DNA of 64,000 bases from an uncultured Sphingobacteriaceae bacterium (lineage in GTDB: Bacteria; Bacteroidota; Bacteroidia; Sphingobacteriales; Sphingobacteriaceae). Under the pieces are notes generated by a model. It had not been told where the DNA came from and ran no database searches. It saw only the letters and a program-made list of their open reading frames with translations. The stretch is from assembly GCA_946480915.1 (NCBI GenBank), contig CAMLLO010000021.1, forward strand, positions 1 to 64,000, read 5' to 3'. Below, one piece after another: positions 45,735-56,819 of this stretch. A program made the position numbers and the translations under genes. How positions within the stretch are numbered: position 1 is the first letter of the stretch; each line of letters opens with the position of its first letter.

Positions 45735-46454
45735 TTAAGACAAGTTACTTATTATCAAGGCGATAAATACAGCAATTCCGAAACTCAAAAAGGTACCAAT
45801 TAAAATATATTCGGTAAGTTTTAAATCGTTTCCTTCTTTCAAATCTCCAAATCTGAAAATCGATTTTGCGGCAATTAAAAAACCAACGGCCTCAAAATGA
45901 TTTGTAAGGATAAAAGCAAAAACCAATAGACGCTCCATAATACCAATGTATTTTCCTGCACTTTGCAAGGATATTTCGTCATTATTAGTATTGAGATGAA
46001 CGTTGTTGGGTGTCCATTTGGTAATCAATACTTTGATGATTATTGAAGCGGGAAACGTCAGGAACAAAATTGCAGCCGATGTGGCTAAAAAAAGGGGCTT
46101 ATTAAAAAAACTAAAGTCAAGCAATGGTTTGGCGGCGAAATACCAAACAAGTATTATTGAAATAAAATGTAATAGTTGATCTGCAAAAAACCAAACTCGT
46201 TTGGTACTGCGGTGTTGAAAAATTAGTTTAATGGCGTCTATTAATCCATGAGTAAGCGTTAAAACTAATACTACAGGCCAAAGATCTACATTCCAGACCA
46301 TTAAAAACAGTAATATTCCATGGATCAGAATATGGAGGTATAATTTGGGAGAACGTAACTTTCTAAGTTCCTTTTCTTTTACCCAGTTATCAGACTGAAA
46401 AAAGAAATCGCCAAGTAAGTGGGCTATCAGAAGTTTAAGGAGAAGAATATCCAT
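45735..46454 (-). CDS. DUF3307 membrane protein
   Basis: A 239-residue integral membrane protein with about six hydrophobic segments. The N-terminal LLIAHLLGDFFFQSDNWVKEK and LTHGLIDAIKLIF, and a pair of His residues (HLLGD, LTHGLID), are typical of DUF3307. Function unknown. Its ATG overlaps the satD stop by one base (TGATG), so the two are coupled and probably act together. Confidence 0.85.
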   Translation of the reverse strand: MDILLLKLLIAHLLGDFFFQSDNWVKEKELRKLRSPKLYLHILIHGILLFLMVWNVDLWPVVLVLTLTHGLIDAIKLIFQHRSTKRVWFFADQLLHFISIILVWYFAAKPLLDFSFFNKPLFLATSAAILFLTFPASIIIKVLITKWTPNNVHLNTNNDEISLQSAGKYIGIMERLLVFAFILTNHFEAVGFLIAAKSIFRFGDLKEGNDLKLTEYILIGTFLSFGIAVFIALIISNLS

Positions 46455-47065
46455 CAGGTTCTTATTAAGCTGCTTATTTTTTTTCTGTACAAAGCATTAA
46501 GTTCCATGATATCAGCAAAACGAGCTCTTTTTAAAGCTTCACTTACTGTGGATTGAGATTTACCCGTCAGTTCAGCGAGATCGTTTTGTGAGACCCCCCT
46601 ATTCTCAATCGACAATTTTACCATCTCTGCAGAGATGGGACTCCAGCCATCCATTGCTATTAAAGCCAGGCGTATAGAGATGTTCATTTCATAATCGAAT
46701 TCCAGCCAGGGGCTCTTAACGGCCAGAGTGGAACGTTCTTCTTTTAATTCATCCAGTTTTTCTCCGGAGTAAATAAATGCCTCGCCATTTGATTCTGTGA
46801 TCTTTTTTGAAGAGAATTCTTTTTCGCCTATGCCTATCGCAATTCGAACATCGAGATTTTTTATGGTTCTTATGGCGGCTTTTACATAAATCGCCTTTAA
46901 TAAGGCGTCTTCGGCAGTCGATTGCATCTGGAAACTATCTCCACGAAAAACTTCCCAGCTGTTGTCTTCAGTGATTAGTGTTAAGGCTTTTTTCAATACA
47001 GATAACCAGGTTTTCGCTGATGAATCCCGCGAATTGATAATATCACCTGTTAATATCGCTACCAT
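46454..47065 (-). CDS. SatD family protein with C-terminal helix-turn-helix
   Basis: A 203-residue protein from ATG 47065 (MVAILTGDI); an ATG at 47101 would start inside an operator. Residues 1-120 look like a class III nucleotide-cyclase-type palm: TGDI with Asp8, FRGDSFQ with Asp43, RIAIGIGE at 74-81 and NGEAFIYSGEKL at 93-104. The usual Asn/Arg of active cyclases seem replaced. Residues about 155-185 (GVSQNDLAELTGKSQSTVSEAL) are a helix-turn-helix. Three palindromes lie just upstream, suggesting autoregulation. Confidence 0.85.
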   Translation of the reverse strand: MVAILTGDIINSRDSSAKTWLSVLKKALTLITEDNSWEVFRGDSFQMQSTAEDALLKAIYVKAAIRTIKNLDVRIAIGIGEKEFSSKKITESNGEAFIYSGEKLDELKEERSTLAVKSPWLEFDYEMNISIRLALIAMDGWSPISAEMVKLSIENRGVSQNDLAELTGKSQSTVSEALKRARFADIMELNALYRKKISSLIRT

Positions 47066-47075
47066 ATTAATGCAA

Positions 47076-47095
47076 TATCGGTTAATTAACCGATA
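47076..47095. promoter_or_regulatory. SatD operator copy 1
   Basis: TATCGGTTAATTAACCGATA, a perfect 20-bp palindrome, 10 nt before the satD ATG. Confidence 0.85.
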
Positions 47096-47103
47096 AATCA
47101 AAA

Positions 47104-47123
47104 TATCGGTTAATTAACCGATA
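47104..47123. promoter_or_regulatory. SatD operator copy 2
   Basis: Identical to copy 1, 28 bp further upstream; together with copy 3 it forms an array with near helical (28-29 bp) spacing. Confidence 0.85.
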
Positions 47124-47132
47124 AATAGTAAA

Positions 47133-47152
47133 TATCGGATAAGTAACCGATG
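47133..47152. promoter_or_regulatory. SatD operator copy 3 (diverged)
   Basis: TATCGGATAAGTAACCGATG keeps the outer ATCGG/CCGAT arms with a changed centre, 29 bp from copy 2 and directly next to the guaB stop codon. Confidence 0.75.
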
Positions 47153-48826
<1,674 letters not shown>

Positions 48827-48836
48827 TCAAGATGTA

Positions 48837-50111
48837 TTACTTCTTTCCGACTATCACCTTCTCGAGATCAGCGAAATCAAAATATTTAATGGCTAACTCT
48901 TGCAATTCTTCGGCAGTAATAGTTTTTACTACATCAACATATTGATTGTAATATTCGTAGGTTAATCCTGAAAAGAGAATATTTTTAAACTTATCGGCAT
49001 GCGATAGCGCATTTTCAAGACTTCCAAGCAGCGATCCCATCATGTAATTACGAACAAGTTCTAACTCGCCTGGAGGGATTAACTCGGTTTGTAGCACTTT
49101 AATTTCCCGTTCAATTTCATTGATCGCTGAAGTGCAAACTTCGGCACCCACTTCAGAACCGATGACAAAATAACCGGCATTTTGCAAGGAAACTATTGCA
49201 GAACCTATTCCGTAGGTATACCCTTTGTCTTCCCGGATGTTAGACATCAATCTTGAGCTAAAATATCCGCCCAGTACGGTGTTTAGAACCTGCAAGCCTG
49301 GAAAATCCGGATGATTTCTGTTAACCGAAAGCTTACCAAGACGAATAGCTGACTGTAATGCCTCGGGCCTTTCAAAATAATGTTCTGCCCCTTTTTTTCC
49401 TGCAAAAGAAAATATGTTAGGTTTTATTTCAGATCCCCGATCCCAGTCTGCACCAAAGTATTTATTTAGAAGACCAATTGAGTTATCGTCAATTTTCCCA
49501 GAGGCAATAATTGTACAATTTTCAGGTTGATAAGCAGCCTCAAAATATTCAAGGAGCTGTGATCTATCCAGGTTATCATAATCAAAAACCTCTGTTTTGT
49601 AGCCGTAAATAGTATCCCCGAAAAGGGTATTATTAAACAAACGCCGTCCCAAATAATCATTTTTCTCAAGACTCACCAGAAGCTTTTGCTTTTGGTTGGT
49701 TTTGAATGTTTGCAGTTCTGCTTCGGCAAAAACTGAATCTGTAACGATATCTTTTACCACGGGAATAGTGGCCTCAAGGTATTTAGTTAAAGTATATAGA
49801 ACAACTGTAGAATAGTCGTAATTATAATCTACCTGTAAAAATGCTCCATAATAATCTATTCTTTCGGCAATCTGTTGGGCATTCAACTTACTGGTGCCTT
49901 CAACCAGCATTGAATTTACAGTGTAAGCCTGCAAAGGCTTGGCTGAATTCCAGTTTACATTTTTAAACACCAGTTCGATGCGCACAAGTTCCTGATCGCC
50001 GCCGTTAATAACGTAAACCTTTATGTTATTATCTAAAACAACTGTCTCTGCCTTAATTAAGTGAATATGTTCAACCTGTCTGAATGCGGGTGCTAAAGTT
50101 CTGTCGATCAT
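48837..50111 (-). CDS. M16 family peptidase-like subunit, probably non-catalytic
   Basis: A 424-residue M16 fold protein. The usual zinc motif HxxEH is absent: the matching place reads NSMLVEGTSKLNAQ. It keeps the C-terminal arginine/tyrosine-type region (DKGYTYGIGSAI). Paired with a catalytic M16 gene whose stop directly precedes this ATG, so the two would form a heterodimer as in processing peptidase-like M16B enzymes. Confidence 0.88.
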   Translation of the reverse strand: MIDRTLAPAFRQVEHIHLIKAETVVLDNNIKVYVINGGDQELVRIELVFKNVNWNSAKPLQAYTVNSMLVEGTSKLNAQQIAERIDYYGAFLQVDYNYDYSTVVLYTLTKYLEATIPVVKDIVTDSVFAEAELQTFKTNQKQKLLVSLEKNDYLGRRLFNNTLFGDTIYGYKTEVFDYDNLDRSQLLEYFEAAYQPENCTIIASGKIDDNSIGLLNKYFGADWDRGSEIKPNIFSFAGKKGAEHYFERPEALQSAIRLGKLSVNRNHPDFPGLQVLNTVLGGYFSSRLMSNIREDKGYTYGIGSAIVSLQNAGYFVIGSEVGAEVCTSAINEIEREIKVLQTELIPPGELELVRNYMMGSLLGSLENALSHADKFKNILFSGLTYEYYNQYVDVVKTITAEELQELAIKYFDFADLEKVIVGKK

Positions 50112-51347
50112 TTAGTTTGCTAAATAATAAAGTGTTGTTGAATTTTCTCTGCGGAATATACTGTTGGCCCTGTTTCTGATATCTTCTGATGATACAGCCA
50201 AATAACGACTGGTTTCTTTATTAAAATCGGAAGCATTTCCAAGCAGTTCAAAGATCGCCAGATTCATTGCCTTATCAAGCAAGCTCATCTCCGAAAATGC
50301 CATCGTAGATTCTATTTTATTTTTCACCTTGGTTAATTCATCATCAGCTATCAAATCTCTTTTAAGACGCTCAATTTCTTCCCAGATAGCAGCCTCTGCT
50401 TCTTCCATCGAAACACCGTTGACAGGCTTACCCTCGATAATAAATAATCCGGGGTCAATACTGCCTGTAGAATGCGCATTAATTTCGCTGAAAAGCTTCT
50501 TGTTTTTAATTAAATTAAGGTGAAGTCTGGATGCATTTCCCCTTGATAAAAGATCAGAAATTAAATCTGTTTCGTAATACCCTTGCTCTTTCCGTGCCGG
50601 ACAATGAAAAACAGTATAGATCGCGTTTAAAGGAACATCCGCTTTAATGACTTCTCGCTGTTCCGCGATCTGTTGTGGCTCGACCGGCAAATTTCTGACA
50701 GGCTTTTCTGTTGAAGGAATGCTACCAAACCATTTTTCCGCAAGGACTTTAACTTCTGCCGTTGTTACCGCGCCACCTACAACCATTATGGCATTTGAAG
50801 GAACATAAAACTTTTTAAAAAAAGCTTTTACATCTTCCATCTGAGCATTTTCGATATGAGAAAGCTCTTTACCAATAGTTGCCCATTTGTAGGGATGGTT
50901 TTTATAAACAAGCGGTCGTAATTTTAGCCAGACATCGCCATAAGGCTGATTAAGATAGCGCTGTTTAAACTCTTCGCATACAACGTTCTTTTGAACTTCA
51001 AGGCTTTTTTCTGAGAAAGCAAGACTTAACATTCTATCGCTTTCGAGCCAGAAAGCAGTCTCGAGATTTACCGCCGGAAGGGTAATGTAATAATTTGTTA
51101 TATCGTTGCTCGTGAAGGCATTATTCTCGCCACCAACACGTTGTAAAGGTTCATCATAAGAAGGAATATTTACAGATCCTCCAAACATTAAGTGCTCAAA
51201 CAAGTGTGCGAAGCCTGTTTGTTCGGGATTTTCATCGCGGGCACCAACATCGTATAAAATATTAACCACAGCCATCGGTGTAGTAAAATCTTCATGAACT
51301 ATAACCTTAAGGCCATTATCTAAAGTGAATTGGTTGTATGATACCAT
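50112..51347 (-). CDS. M16 family zinc metallopeptidase, catalytic subunit
   Basis: About 411 residues from ATG 51347 (MVSYNQFTLDNGL). The inverted zinc motif is H48-LF-E51-H52 in GFAHLFEHLMF, with a downstream Glu in VVCEEFKQRY. No signal peptide. The start is set by the promoter-like TACCTTTG at 51385-51378, which lies downstream of the alternative ATG 51401. Coupled to the non-catalytic partner. Confidence 0.92.
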   Translation of the reverse strand: MVSYNQFTLDNGLKVIVHEDFTTPMAVVNILYDVGARDENPEQTGFAHLFEHLMFGGSVNIPSYDEPLQRVGGENNAFTSNDITNYYITLPAVNLETAFWLESDRMLSLAFSEKSLEVQKNVVCEEFKQRYLNQPYGDVWLKLRPLVYKNHPYKWATIGKELSHIENAQMEDVKAFFKKFYVPSNAIMVVGGAVTTAEVKVLAEKWFGSIPSTEKPVRNLPVEPQQIAEQREVIKADVPLNAIYTVFHCPARKEQGYYETDLISDLLSRGNASRLHLNLIKNKKLFSEINAHSTGSIDPGLFIIEGKPVNGVSMEEAEAAIWEEIERLKRDLIADDELTKVKNKIESTMAFSEMSLLDKAMNLAIFELLGNASDFNKETSRYLAVSSEDIRNRANSIFRRENSTTLYYLAN

Positions 51348-51377
51348 TTTGTTTATAACGATTTTATAAAGGATGGA

Positions 51378-51385
51378 CAAAGGTA
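51378..51385 (-). promoter_or_regulatory. -7 box of the M16 pair
   Basis: Minus strand TACCTTTG, 30 nt before the ATG at 51347; the -33 place 19 nt upstream reads TTT instead of TTG. Confidence 0.55.
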
Positions 51386-51530
51386 AAAGTTTTGGTGACA
51401 CCAGAAATTCGGTGTCTGAGATAAGAGGAATTGATTTTAAAAAGGCGATAATTTCGTTCTGCCCTCACCATTTAAGGCCTTTTATTTTTGCTTCGCTATT
51501 TTTCCGATAGGCTAAATTCTCTTTTTTATA

Positions 51531-52484
51531 TCAAAACCTGCTTCGCCATGCTCTTTGCTCCTCCTTACCGAGGAAAGTCCAAGCCAGTACCCGACTCACC
51601 TTCTGACCCTGCGACATATTTATGGTTTGCACATCTGCAGCTTTCAATTTTTTTAAAATCCTGGAGCAACCCTGGAGTGTTTCTTTTTTAGATACTAGCG
51701 AACTAAACCAGAAAACGGACTTGCTAATGCAGGCACTTTCTTCTATCATCTGGCAGATAAATCGTTCTTCGCCGCCCTCGCACCAAAGCTCGGCATTTTG
51801 ACCTCCGAAATTTAGCTTTGATCCAGCACTTGCCTGACCCAAATTATTCCATTTGCGCTTTGTACCGGCTGTCGCATCTTTTAAGGAAGCGTGAAAAGGT
51901 GGATTACAGATTGTTAAATCGAATATTTCTCCTGGATGAATGAGTCCGGTAAAAATATGCCCGGGAGAACTTTGCTTCCTGATTGAAATTAAATCCGTTA
52001 AAGAATTGACTTCAACAATATTTTTTGCTGAGCGGACAGCCTTTTCATCAATCTCTGATCCTACAAAACTCCAGCCATATTCGTGGGTTCCGATCAAAGG
52101 GTAAATGCAATTGGCGCCTACTCCAATATCCAGTACTTTAATTTGTTTACCAAAAGGAATATTTCCTTCATCAGCCGTGGCCAGCAGATCTGCCATGTAA
52201 TGAAGGTAATCTGCTCTGCCCGGTATCGGCGGACACAAATAACCTTCCGGAATATCCCATAAGTTTATCCCATAAAAATACTTTAGCAATGCTTTATTCA
52301 GCACTTTTACCGCTTCAGGATTTTTAAAATCAATTGATAAATCGTGAAACTGATTTTCGGACACATAACGCGACAGACCGGGACAACAGGCAATAAGTTC
52401 AGGAAAATCATAACGCGACCGGTGCTTGTTTCGCGGATGCAGGTTATGTTTTTCTAATGGAATCTGTTTTATAGGAGCTGACAT
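51531..52484 (-). CDS. rlmF: 23S rRNA (adenine-1618-N6)-methyltransferase
   Basis: About 317 residues, RlmF family: N-terminal LHPRNKHRSRYDFPELIACCP, SAM-binding VLDIGVGANCIYPLIG, and the N6-adenine catalytic motif NPPF in TICNPPFHAS, which modifies A1618 of 23S rRNA. ATG 52484 (MSAPIKQIP) is preferred over 52520, since a -7 box TAAATTTG lies between them (52512-52505). Confidence 0.93.
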   Translation of the reverse strand: MSAPIKQIPLEKHNLHPRNKHRSRYDFPELIACCPGLSRYVSENQFHDLSIDFKNPEAVKVLNKALLKYFYGINLWDIPEGYLCPPIPGRADYLHYMADLLATADEGNIPFGKQIKVLDIGVGANCIYPLIGTHEYGWSFVGSEIDEKAVRSAKNIVEVNSLTDLISIRKQSSPGHIFTGLIHPGEIFDLTICNPPFHASLKDATAGTKRKWNNLGQASAGSKLNFGGQNAELWCEGGEERFICQMIEESACISKSVFWFSSLVSKKETLQGCSRILKKLKAADVQTINMSQGQKVSRVLAWTFLGKEEQRAWRSRF

Positions 52485-52504
52485 AGAGCTTCGCTTAATC
52501 GGTT

Positions 52505-52512
52505 CAAATTTA
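52505..52512 (-). promoter_or_regulatory. -7 box of rlmF
   Basis: Minus strand TAAATTTG, 20 nt before the preferred ATG. No TTG at the -33 distance. Confidence 0.45.
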
Positions 52513-52680
52513 CGGATCAACTTTTGGTTATTTCTGTGAAGAGTTTAATTATGATAACGAAACTATCAAGAGTATATAAAGCTTACCAAAATCACAGTCT
52601 TAGGATTAAAAAAGATTGTAAAAAACCATAATACCACACATATGAAGACTGATACAGAACTTCATTAAGGATGTAAACGC

Positions 52681-53100
52681 CTATACATACGAAATCATAA
52701 GCTCATCAACATCCGAATAGGTTGCCAATCCCAGCTCCTCCACATATTTACAATTTTCGGGATGATCAGGAGAAAAGAACATTGGCATATCAAAGCCAAG
52801 TTGTATATAATACTGAGTAATAAAATTTTGAACCGGTAAATTATTCGCGGTTTCTTTAATGTGTTCGGTTAGCATCCTTAAAGGCTTTAATACCAACTTG
52901 ATATCGTAGAGATCAAAATCATCATATAAAGGAATCCAACGACTCTGACCATCTATACTTAGCTGAATTGAAAACTCCTTTACCCCGGTCAGTATGCCTA
53001 TCTGCCTCTCTGAATAACCGTTTCCTGAAATTAAAACAACCTTGTGACCAATATACCTGGTATATACTTTTATCCTGTCTGAAATACTAAGATTCGTCAT
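52681..53100 (-). CDS. Hypothetical protein
   Basis: 139 residues, no signal or membrane segment. Starts SISDRIKVYTRYIGHKVVLISG, a possible small beta-barrel, followed by a region with FFSPDHPENCKYVEELGLATY. No family recognised. A -7-like TATATTTG lies 16 nt before the ATG (53124-53117). Monocistronic. Confidence 0.7.
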   Translation of the reverse strand: MTNLSISDRIKVYTRYIGHKVVLISGNGYSERQIGILTGVKEFSIQLSIDGQSRWIPLYDDFDLYDIKLVLKPLRMLTEHIKETANNLPVQNFITQYYIQLGFDMPMFFSPDHPENCKYVEELGLATYSDVDELMISYV

Positions 53101-53152
53101 AACAATTGAATGAAAACAAATATAATACTAATTTTATTAGCATTATATATTT

Positions 53153-54447
53153 TTACAAATTGTTATAAAAACTACTTGAATTCACATCAATCACCGGGGC
53201 TTTTTGAAGTAGAAGCAGTGCCTCGGTAATTTCAGTATTCTTTCTTGGTTTCCTTTCATGAACACGAAGAGTCTTTTCTTTATTATAAAAAGAGATAAGA
53301 TGGCTTTTAATCGGTGAAGTTAAGTTATCGAAATTTTTCCCTTTTAACTTTAATAAGTAATCGTCATAATTTATATCAGCCAGGCTATATTCCCCGGGAA
53401 CGGTTTCTTTTCCGGTATCGAGCGTGCGGTTTGCTAATGATAATTGCTGAAAATGTAGTGTATTCAACGCCAGTGAATAATGACTTAAGGTAGCTTCGAA
53501 GCTTTTTACAAACAGCGATTCGGCTTCAGGATTAAGCTGCTTAAATTTTAGTTTAGAAAGTGGCCCTATCTTGGGTAGGATTGGCAATAGAAAAGAAACT
53601 ATTCTTGGAATAATTCCGGCTTTTTCATGGTCGCGGCCAAACTCATGATAATAGGTTCGGTTTTTCATGCGATAAGAAAAATTGCGGGCCCTAGCCCCCG
53701 GGTTGCTTTTTTTAATTTCTGAACGCTTATTTAACCAGGCAGCTTTTATGATGGTTGGAAATAAGGTTTTAACACTCCATCTGAACGAACCAATTGCGAT
53801 TGACATGCTCCCAAAAACCTCGTCTATATCCAGTCCGTAAGTTCTATAAAATGCTTTTTCGATGACTGGTTTTGAGACATTAAAACCGATAAAATCGTGG
53901 TAGTTCTTTGAAGCATAATTCTCGCGGGCAGTTTGTAACAAATCAAACCCAAACTCTACCCTAGAATGCGATTTTTTGTGATCGGCATAAGTTACAACAG
54001 TCCAAATTCAGCTTTAATTTTAGGGTAGAGCAAGGGAACGGTCAAATTTGTTGCAATTGAATGGCCATAATTATCAGCCATGTAATGAGCAAGAACCCCC
54101 AGGGCAAAGGCGTACTCATCCAAAGTCTGGGCCTCTTCGATCAGGGCTACTGTAAAATCGCCACTTCTTACATTATGGACCAGGTTTGTAAATAATTTAC
54201 TCCCGAAAGGATAATATCCAATGTCGGGAATAATTGCTCCTCCATAAGCATAGGAATGCGCTTCTAATAATTGTTCTGGTGTTGAGGAAGGATATTTTTT
54301 TAGAAGCAAAGGTTCGATAGATACCTTCCAGCTGGCATCGATAATTGCCTCGTGAGTGAGTACAGAATAAGCATTGGATTCTAATGAATTAAACAGAACC
54401 AGCACCAAAAGGAACTTTATACGAAAAAAAGAAGAAAGAAAATTCAT
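53153..54447 (-). pseudogene. Frameshifted zinc-dependent phospholipase C-like gene
   Basis: Two adjacent frames read as one protein of about 430 residues. The first (54447 to 53992) has a signal peptide and a zinc-dependent phospholipase C-like region (THEAIIDASW, HSYAYGGAIIPDIGYYPFG, AHYMADNYGH). It breaks near 53999-54000 and stops at 53992. The second frame takes over at once as VTYADHKKSHSRVEFGFD and runs to 53153. Loss of one base (GGACTGTTGTA) explains it. It could be a real mutation or a sequencing error. Confidence 0.82.
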
Positions 54448-54627
54448 TTTTTCAGAATGCTACGCAATGTAATTTGTTTTTACCATGAATGAATTGCGAT
54501 CTGGCTCAGGTTTAATATTGAAAACACGCACGTATTAATATAATAGCGAATTGATGGATTTAGTTTGATTTGTTGCGTTATTTTGTCTCTAAACAAGATT
54601 AAGTACCAAGAAAAACTCTACTCGGGA

Positions 54628-55764
54628 TTATGCGAGCTTGTTTTCCTGGGTCAAATTATCTACATAAGAAATCTCGTCTGAGGTTGCGATTTCGGCCTTA
54701 CTCTGAGCCTGAGAAAATCTATACTTTAATTTAAGAAAAGGCTTTTCGATAATATTATAGGAAAACACAGACATTATGCCGAGAAAAACCAGATTCTGAG
54801 GGAATTTTACGGGCCAGTAATCCAACTTGCTAATAAACAATTGTTGCCACAAATAAATACTGTAAGACAATATCCCTATATAGTTGAGTACTTTCAGATT
54901 AAGAAATTTGAACCAAAGTCCTTTCGGGCCAAATACCGAATACATCATTATCAATCCTATAGTGAAATTAGCAATGGTACCATGAGTGCGACCAAGTGGA
55001 ATAAACAAAAATCCCAGGTGCACTTTACTAGCCACGATTGGAAAAGAACGTAAAAAAAACAAGCAGAGCGCAGACAAATAAAAAACTCTATTCCAATACT
55101 GACTAATCTTTTCAATTATCTCGTCTTTATATAAAGCAAACAAACAACCTGTTGCAATAGCGTCAATCCTGGTAAATATGGTCAATTCATTCATCCAGCT
55201 TACCGGATAAAGGAATAAGTATATTCTAACAATTGGAACCATTATAATAAACGCAATAGTTACATTCTTTCTGATTTTGGGTCCCAGAAGAAAAACCAAG
55301 GGCCAAAGGATATAAAAATGTTCTTCTATGCTAAGTGACCAGGCATGAGCCGTGAACCACTCTAATTGCCAGTTGAAATATTTAGTATAGGTAAGGGCAG
55401 TTAACCAAGATGATTTATTAATATATATATAACCGCAAACCTGAAGAACGAGATAGACGAGAAGAAGAAAATAGAATGCCGGAAAAATTCTTATAGTTCT
55501 TCTGATGAAAAATTTTTTGAGTGAAATTGTAAAGGTGCGTTGTTCTTCCTGTAATAGTAAAGAGGTTATCAAAAACCCCGAAATAACAAAAAAAACATTT
55601 ACCCCTAACTGACCATCGAATAAAAAACTTGTGAATGGCAACAACCAATTAAACTGTTTCAGACTGCTAAATGCATTGTCGACCAAATTTAGGTGATACA
55701 GAATTACTAGAAGAATACTTATAGCCCGTAATCCATTTAAGCTTGGATACCTCGTTTCACTCAT
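54628..55764 (-). CDS. Acyltransferase 3 family membrane protein (OafA/YrhL type)
   Basis: About 378 residues, ten membrane helices. The start YPSLNGLRAISILLVILYHL with the conserved catalytic His, GQLGVNVFFVISGFLITSLLL and RRTIRIFPAFYFLLL are diagnostic. It would O-acetylate a cell-surface sugar. ATG 55764 is preferred to 55773 because a -7 box (55778-55771) overlaps the latter. It stands alone, without glycan-synthesis genes. Confidence 0.9.
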   Translation of the reverse strand: MSETRYPSLNGLRAISILLVILYHLNLVDNAFSSLKQFNWLLPFTSFLFDGQLGVNVFFVISGFLITSLLLQEEQRTFTISLKKFFIRRTIRIFPAFYFLLLVYLVLQVCGYIYINKSSWLTALTYTKYFNWQLEWFTAHAWSLSIEEHFYILWPLVFLLGPKIRKNVTIAFIIMVPIVRIYLFLYPVSWMNELTIFTRIDAIATGCLFALYKDEIIEKISQYWNRVFYLSALCLFFLRSFPIVASKVHLGFLFIPLGRTHGTIANFTIGLIMMYSVFGPKGLWFKFLNLKVLNYIGILSYSIYLWQQLFISKLDYWPVKFPQNLVFLGIMSVFSYNIIEKPFLKLKYRFSQAQSKAEIATSDEISYVDNLTQENKLA

Positions 55765-55770
55765 ATTGAT

Positions 55771-55778
55771 CAAATATA
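55771..55778 (-). promoter_or_regulatory. -7 box very close to the acyltransferase-3 start
   Basis: Minus strand TATATTTG ending 6 nt before ATG 55764; suggests a leaderless message. No clear -33 box. Confidence 0.45.
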
Positions 55779-55861
55779 TCGATGCATGGTATTTTATGCA
55801 TCTTAACCCTTTTTAGCGAGGATAGTTTGCGTGAGCCTCTATTAAAACCGCGTAAATGCTT

Positions 55862-56749
55862 TTATATAAGAAAATTCACCAAGCCCTCTGATAGCTCAAT
55901 CTTAATTTCTGTGGCTTTTTTTATTTTAATAAGTTGATCATCTGCATGGCAATAGAGCTCATCGCATTTAATGCGAATATTTTTACCTTTAAGGATATCG
56001 AACCGGGAAATCTCATTTGCTCCTTTTATAAGACCATCAACATAGGATAAAAACAGCTCTTTTTGTTCTTCCGGAATCAGAACCACTTCAAACTCACCAT
56101 CGCCTGGATCGCTTTGTGGAGAAAGATGGAGATTCGGGCCAATAGACTGGATGTTCATAATTTCGGCTAAAAGATATTTGCCAGAATGATCTATCCCGTC
56201 AATCTCGAGTTCACAATACGGGGCTTCATATGAAGAAATGATTTCGTGCAATAACCTAATCGCCAGCTCTAACTCCTCCTCTGCAGTTCCCTTATTCTTT
56301 TTACCCCGTTTCTTCATCTTTTTCATCAAAAGAGGAAGTACTCCATAACCGAAACTTTCGAGAAAAAAATGAGCGGATGATAAATTACTGATCCTGCCAA
56401 CGTCGTACTCTTTTACCTGCCCTTTATGCCATGATTGAATTACTTTTTCATCCTCATCAGGAATATCAAGAGTTTTTGCGATGTTATTGGCGGTTCCGGC
56501 TGGAAACAGAGCTATAGGTAGTTTATAAAAATGCCGTTCAATAAAGCTTTTAATGACTTTTCTTACTGTGCCATCTCCACCGGCAATAATTATAAATTCA
56601 CTGTCAGAGGGTATTTTATCCCAGCCCTTTTTTTTCGTGGAAGAGTAGCTGCATTTAAACCCCTCCTCTTTCATCATCGATTTTAATTGTTTTTTCGTGT
56701 GCGATTCATCCCCGGCCCCGGGATTGTGTAAAAGGACTGCTGACTTCAT
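55862..56749 (-). CDS. Diacylglycerol kinase family lipid kinase
   Basis: A 295-residue DAGK-catalytic-domain protein like YegS/DgkB. The ATP motif GGDGTVRKV is at 57-65, with PAGTANNIAKTL further on. Central residues about 138-160 are unusually Lys-rich (MKKMKKRGKKNKG). It would phosphorylate diacylglycerol or a related lipid at the membrane. Divergent from surE. Confidence 0.9.
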   Translation of the reverse strand: MKSAVLLHNPGAGDESHTKKQLKSMMKEEGFKCSYSSTKKKGWDKIPSDSEFIIIAGGDGTVRKVIKSFIERHFYKLPIALFPAGTANNIAKTLDIPDEDEKVIQSWHKGQVKEYDVGRISNLSSAHFFLESFGYGVLPLLMKKMKKRGKKNKGTAEEELELAIRLLHEIISSYEAPYCELEIDGIDHSGKYLLAEIMNIQSIGPNLHLSPQSDPGDGEFEVVLIPEEQKELFLSYVDGLIKGANEISRFDILKGKNIRIKCDELYCHADDQLIKIKKATEIKIELSEGLVNFLI

Positions 56750-56819
56750 ATAATTAAATAAATTAAACTTTAAAACACCGTTCCTGTTAATTAGTTGGAG
56801 GTTAGAAAAATTTATAACG

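Noticed and set aside
51439..51490. Terminator between rlmF and the M16 genes (AAAAGGC ... GCCTTTT)
   Set aside because: Stem of 7 bp with a loop of about 30 nt is too weak to call.
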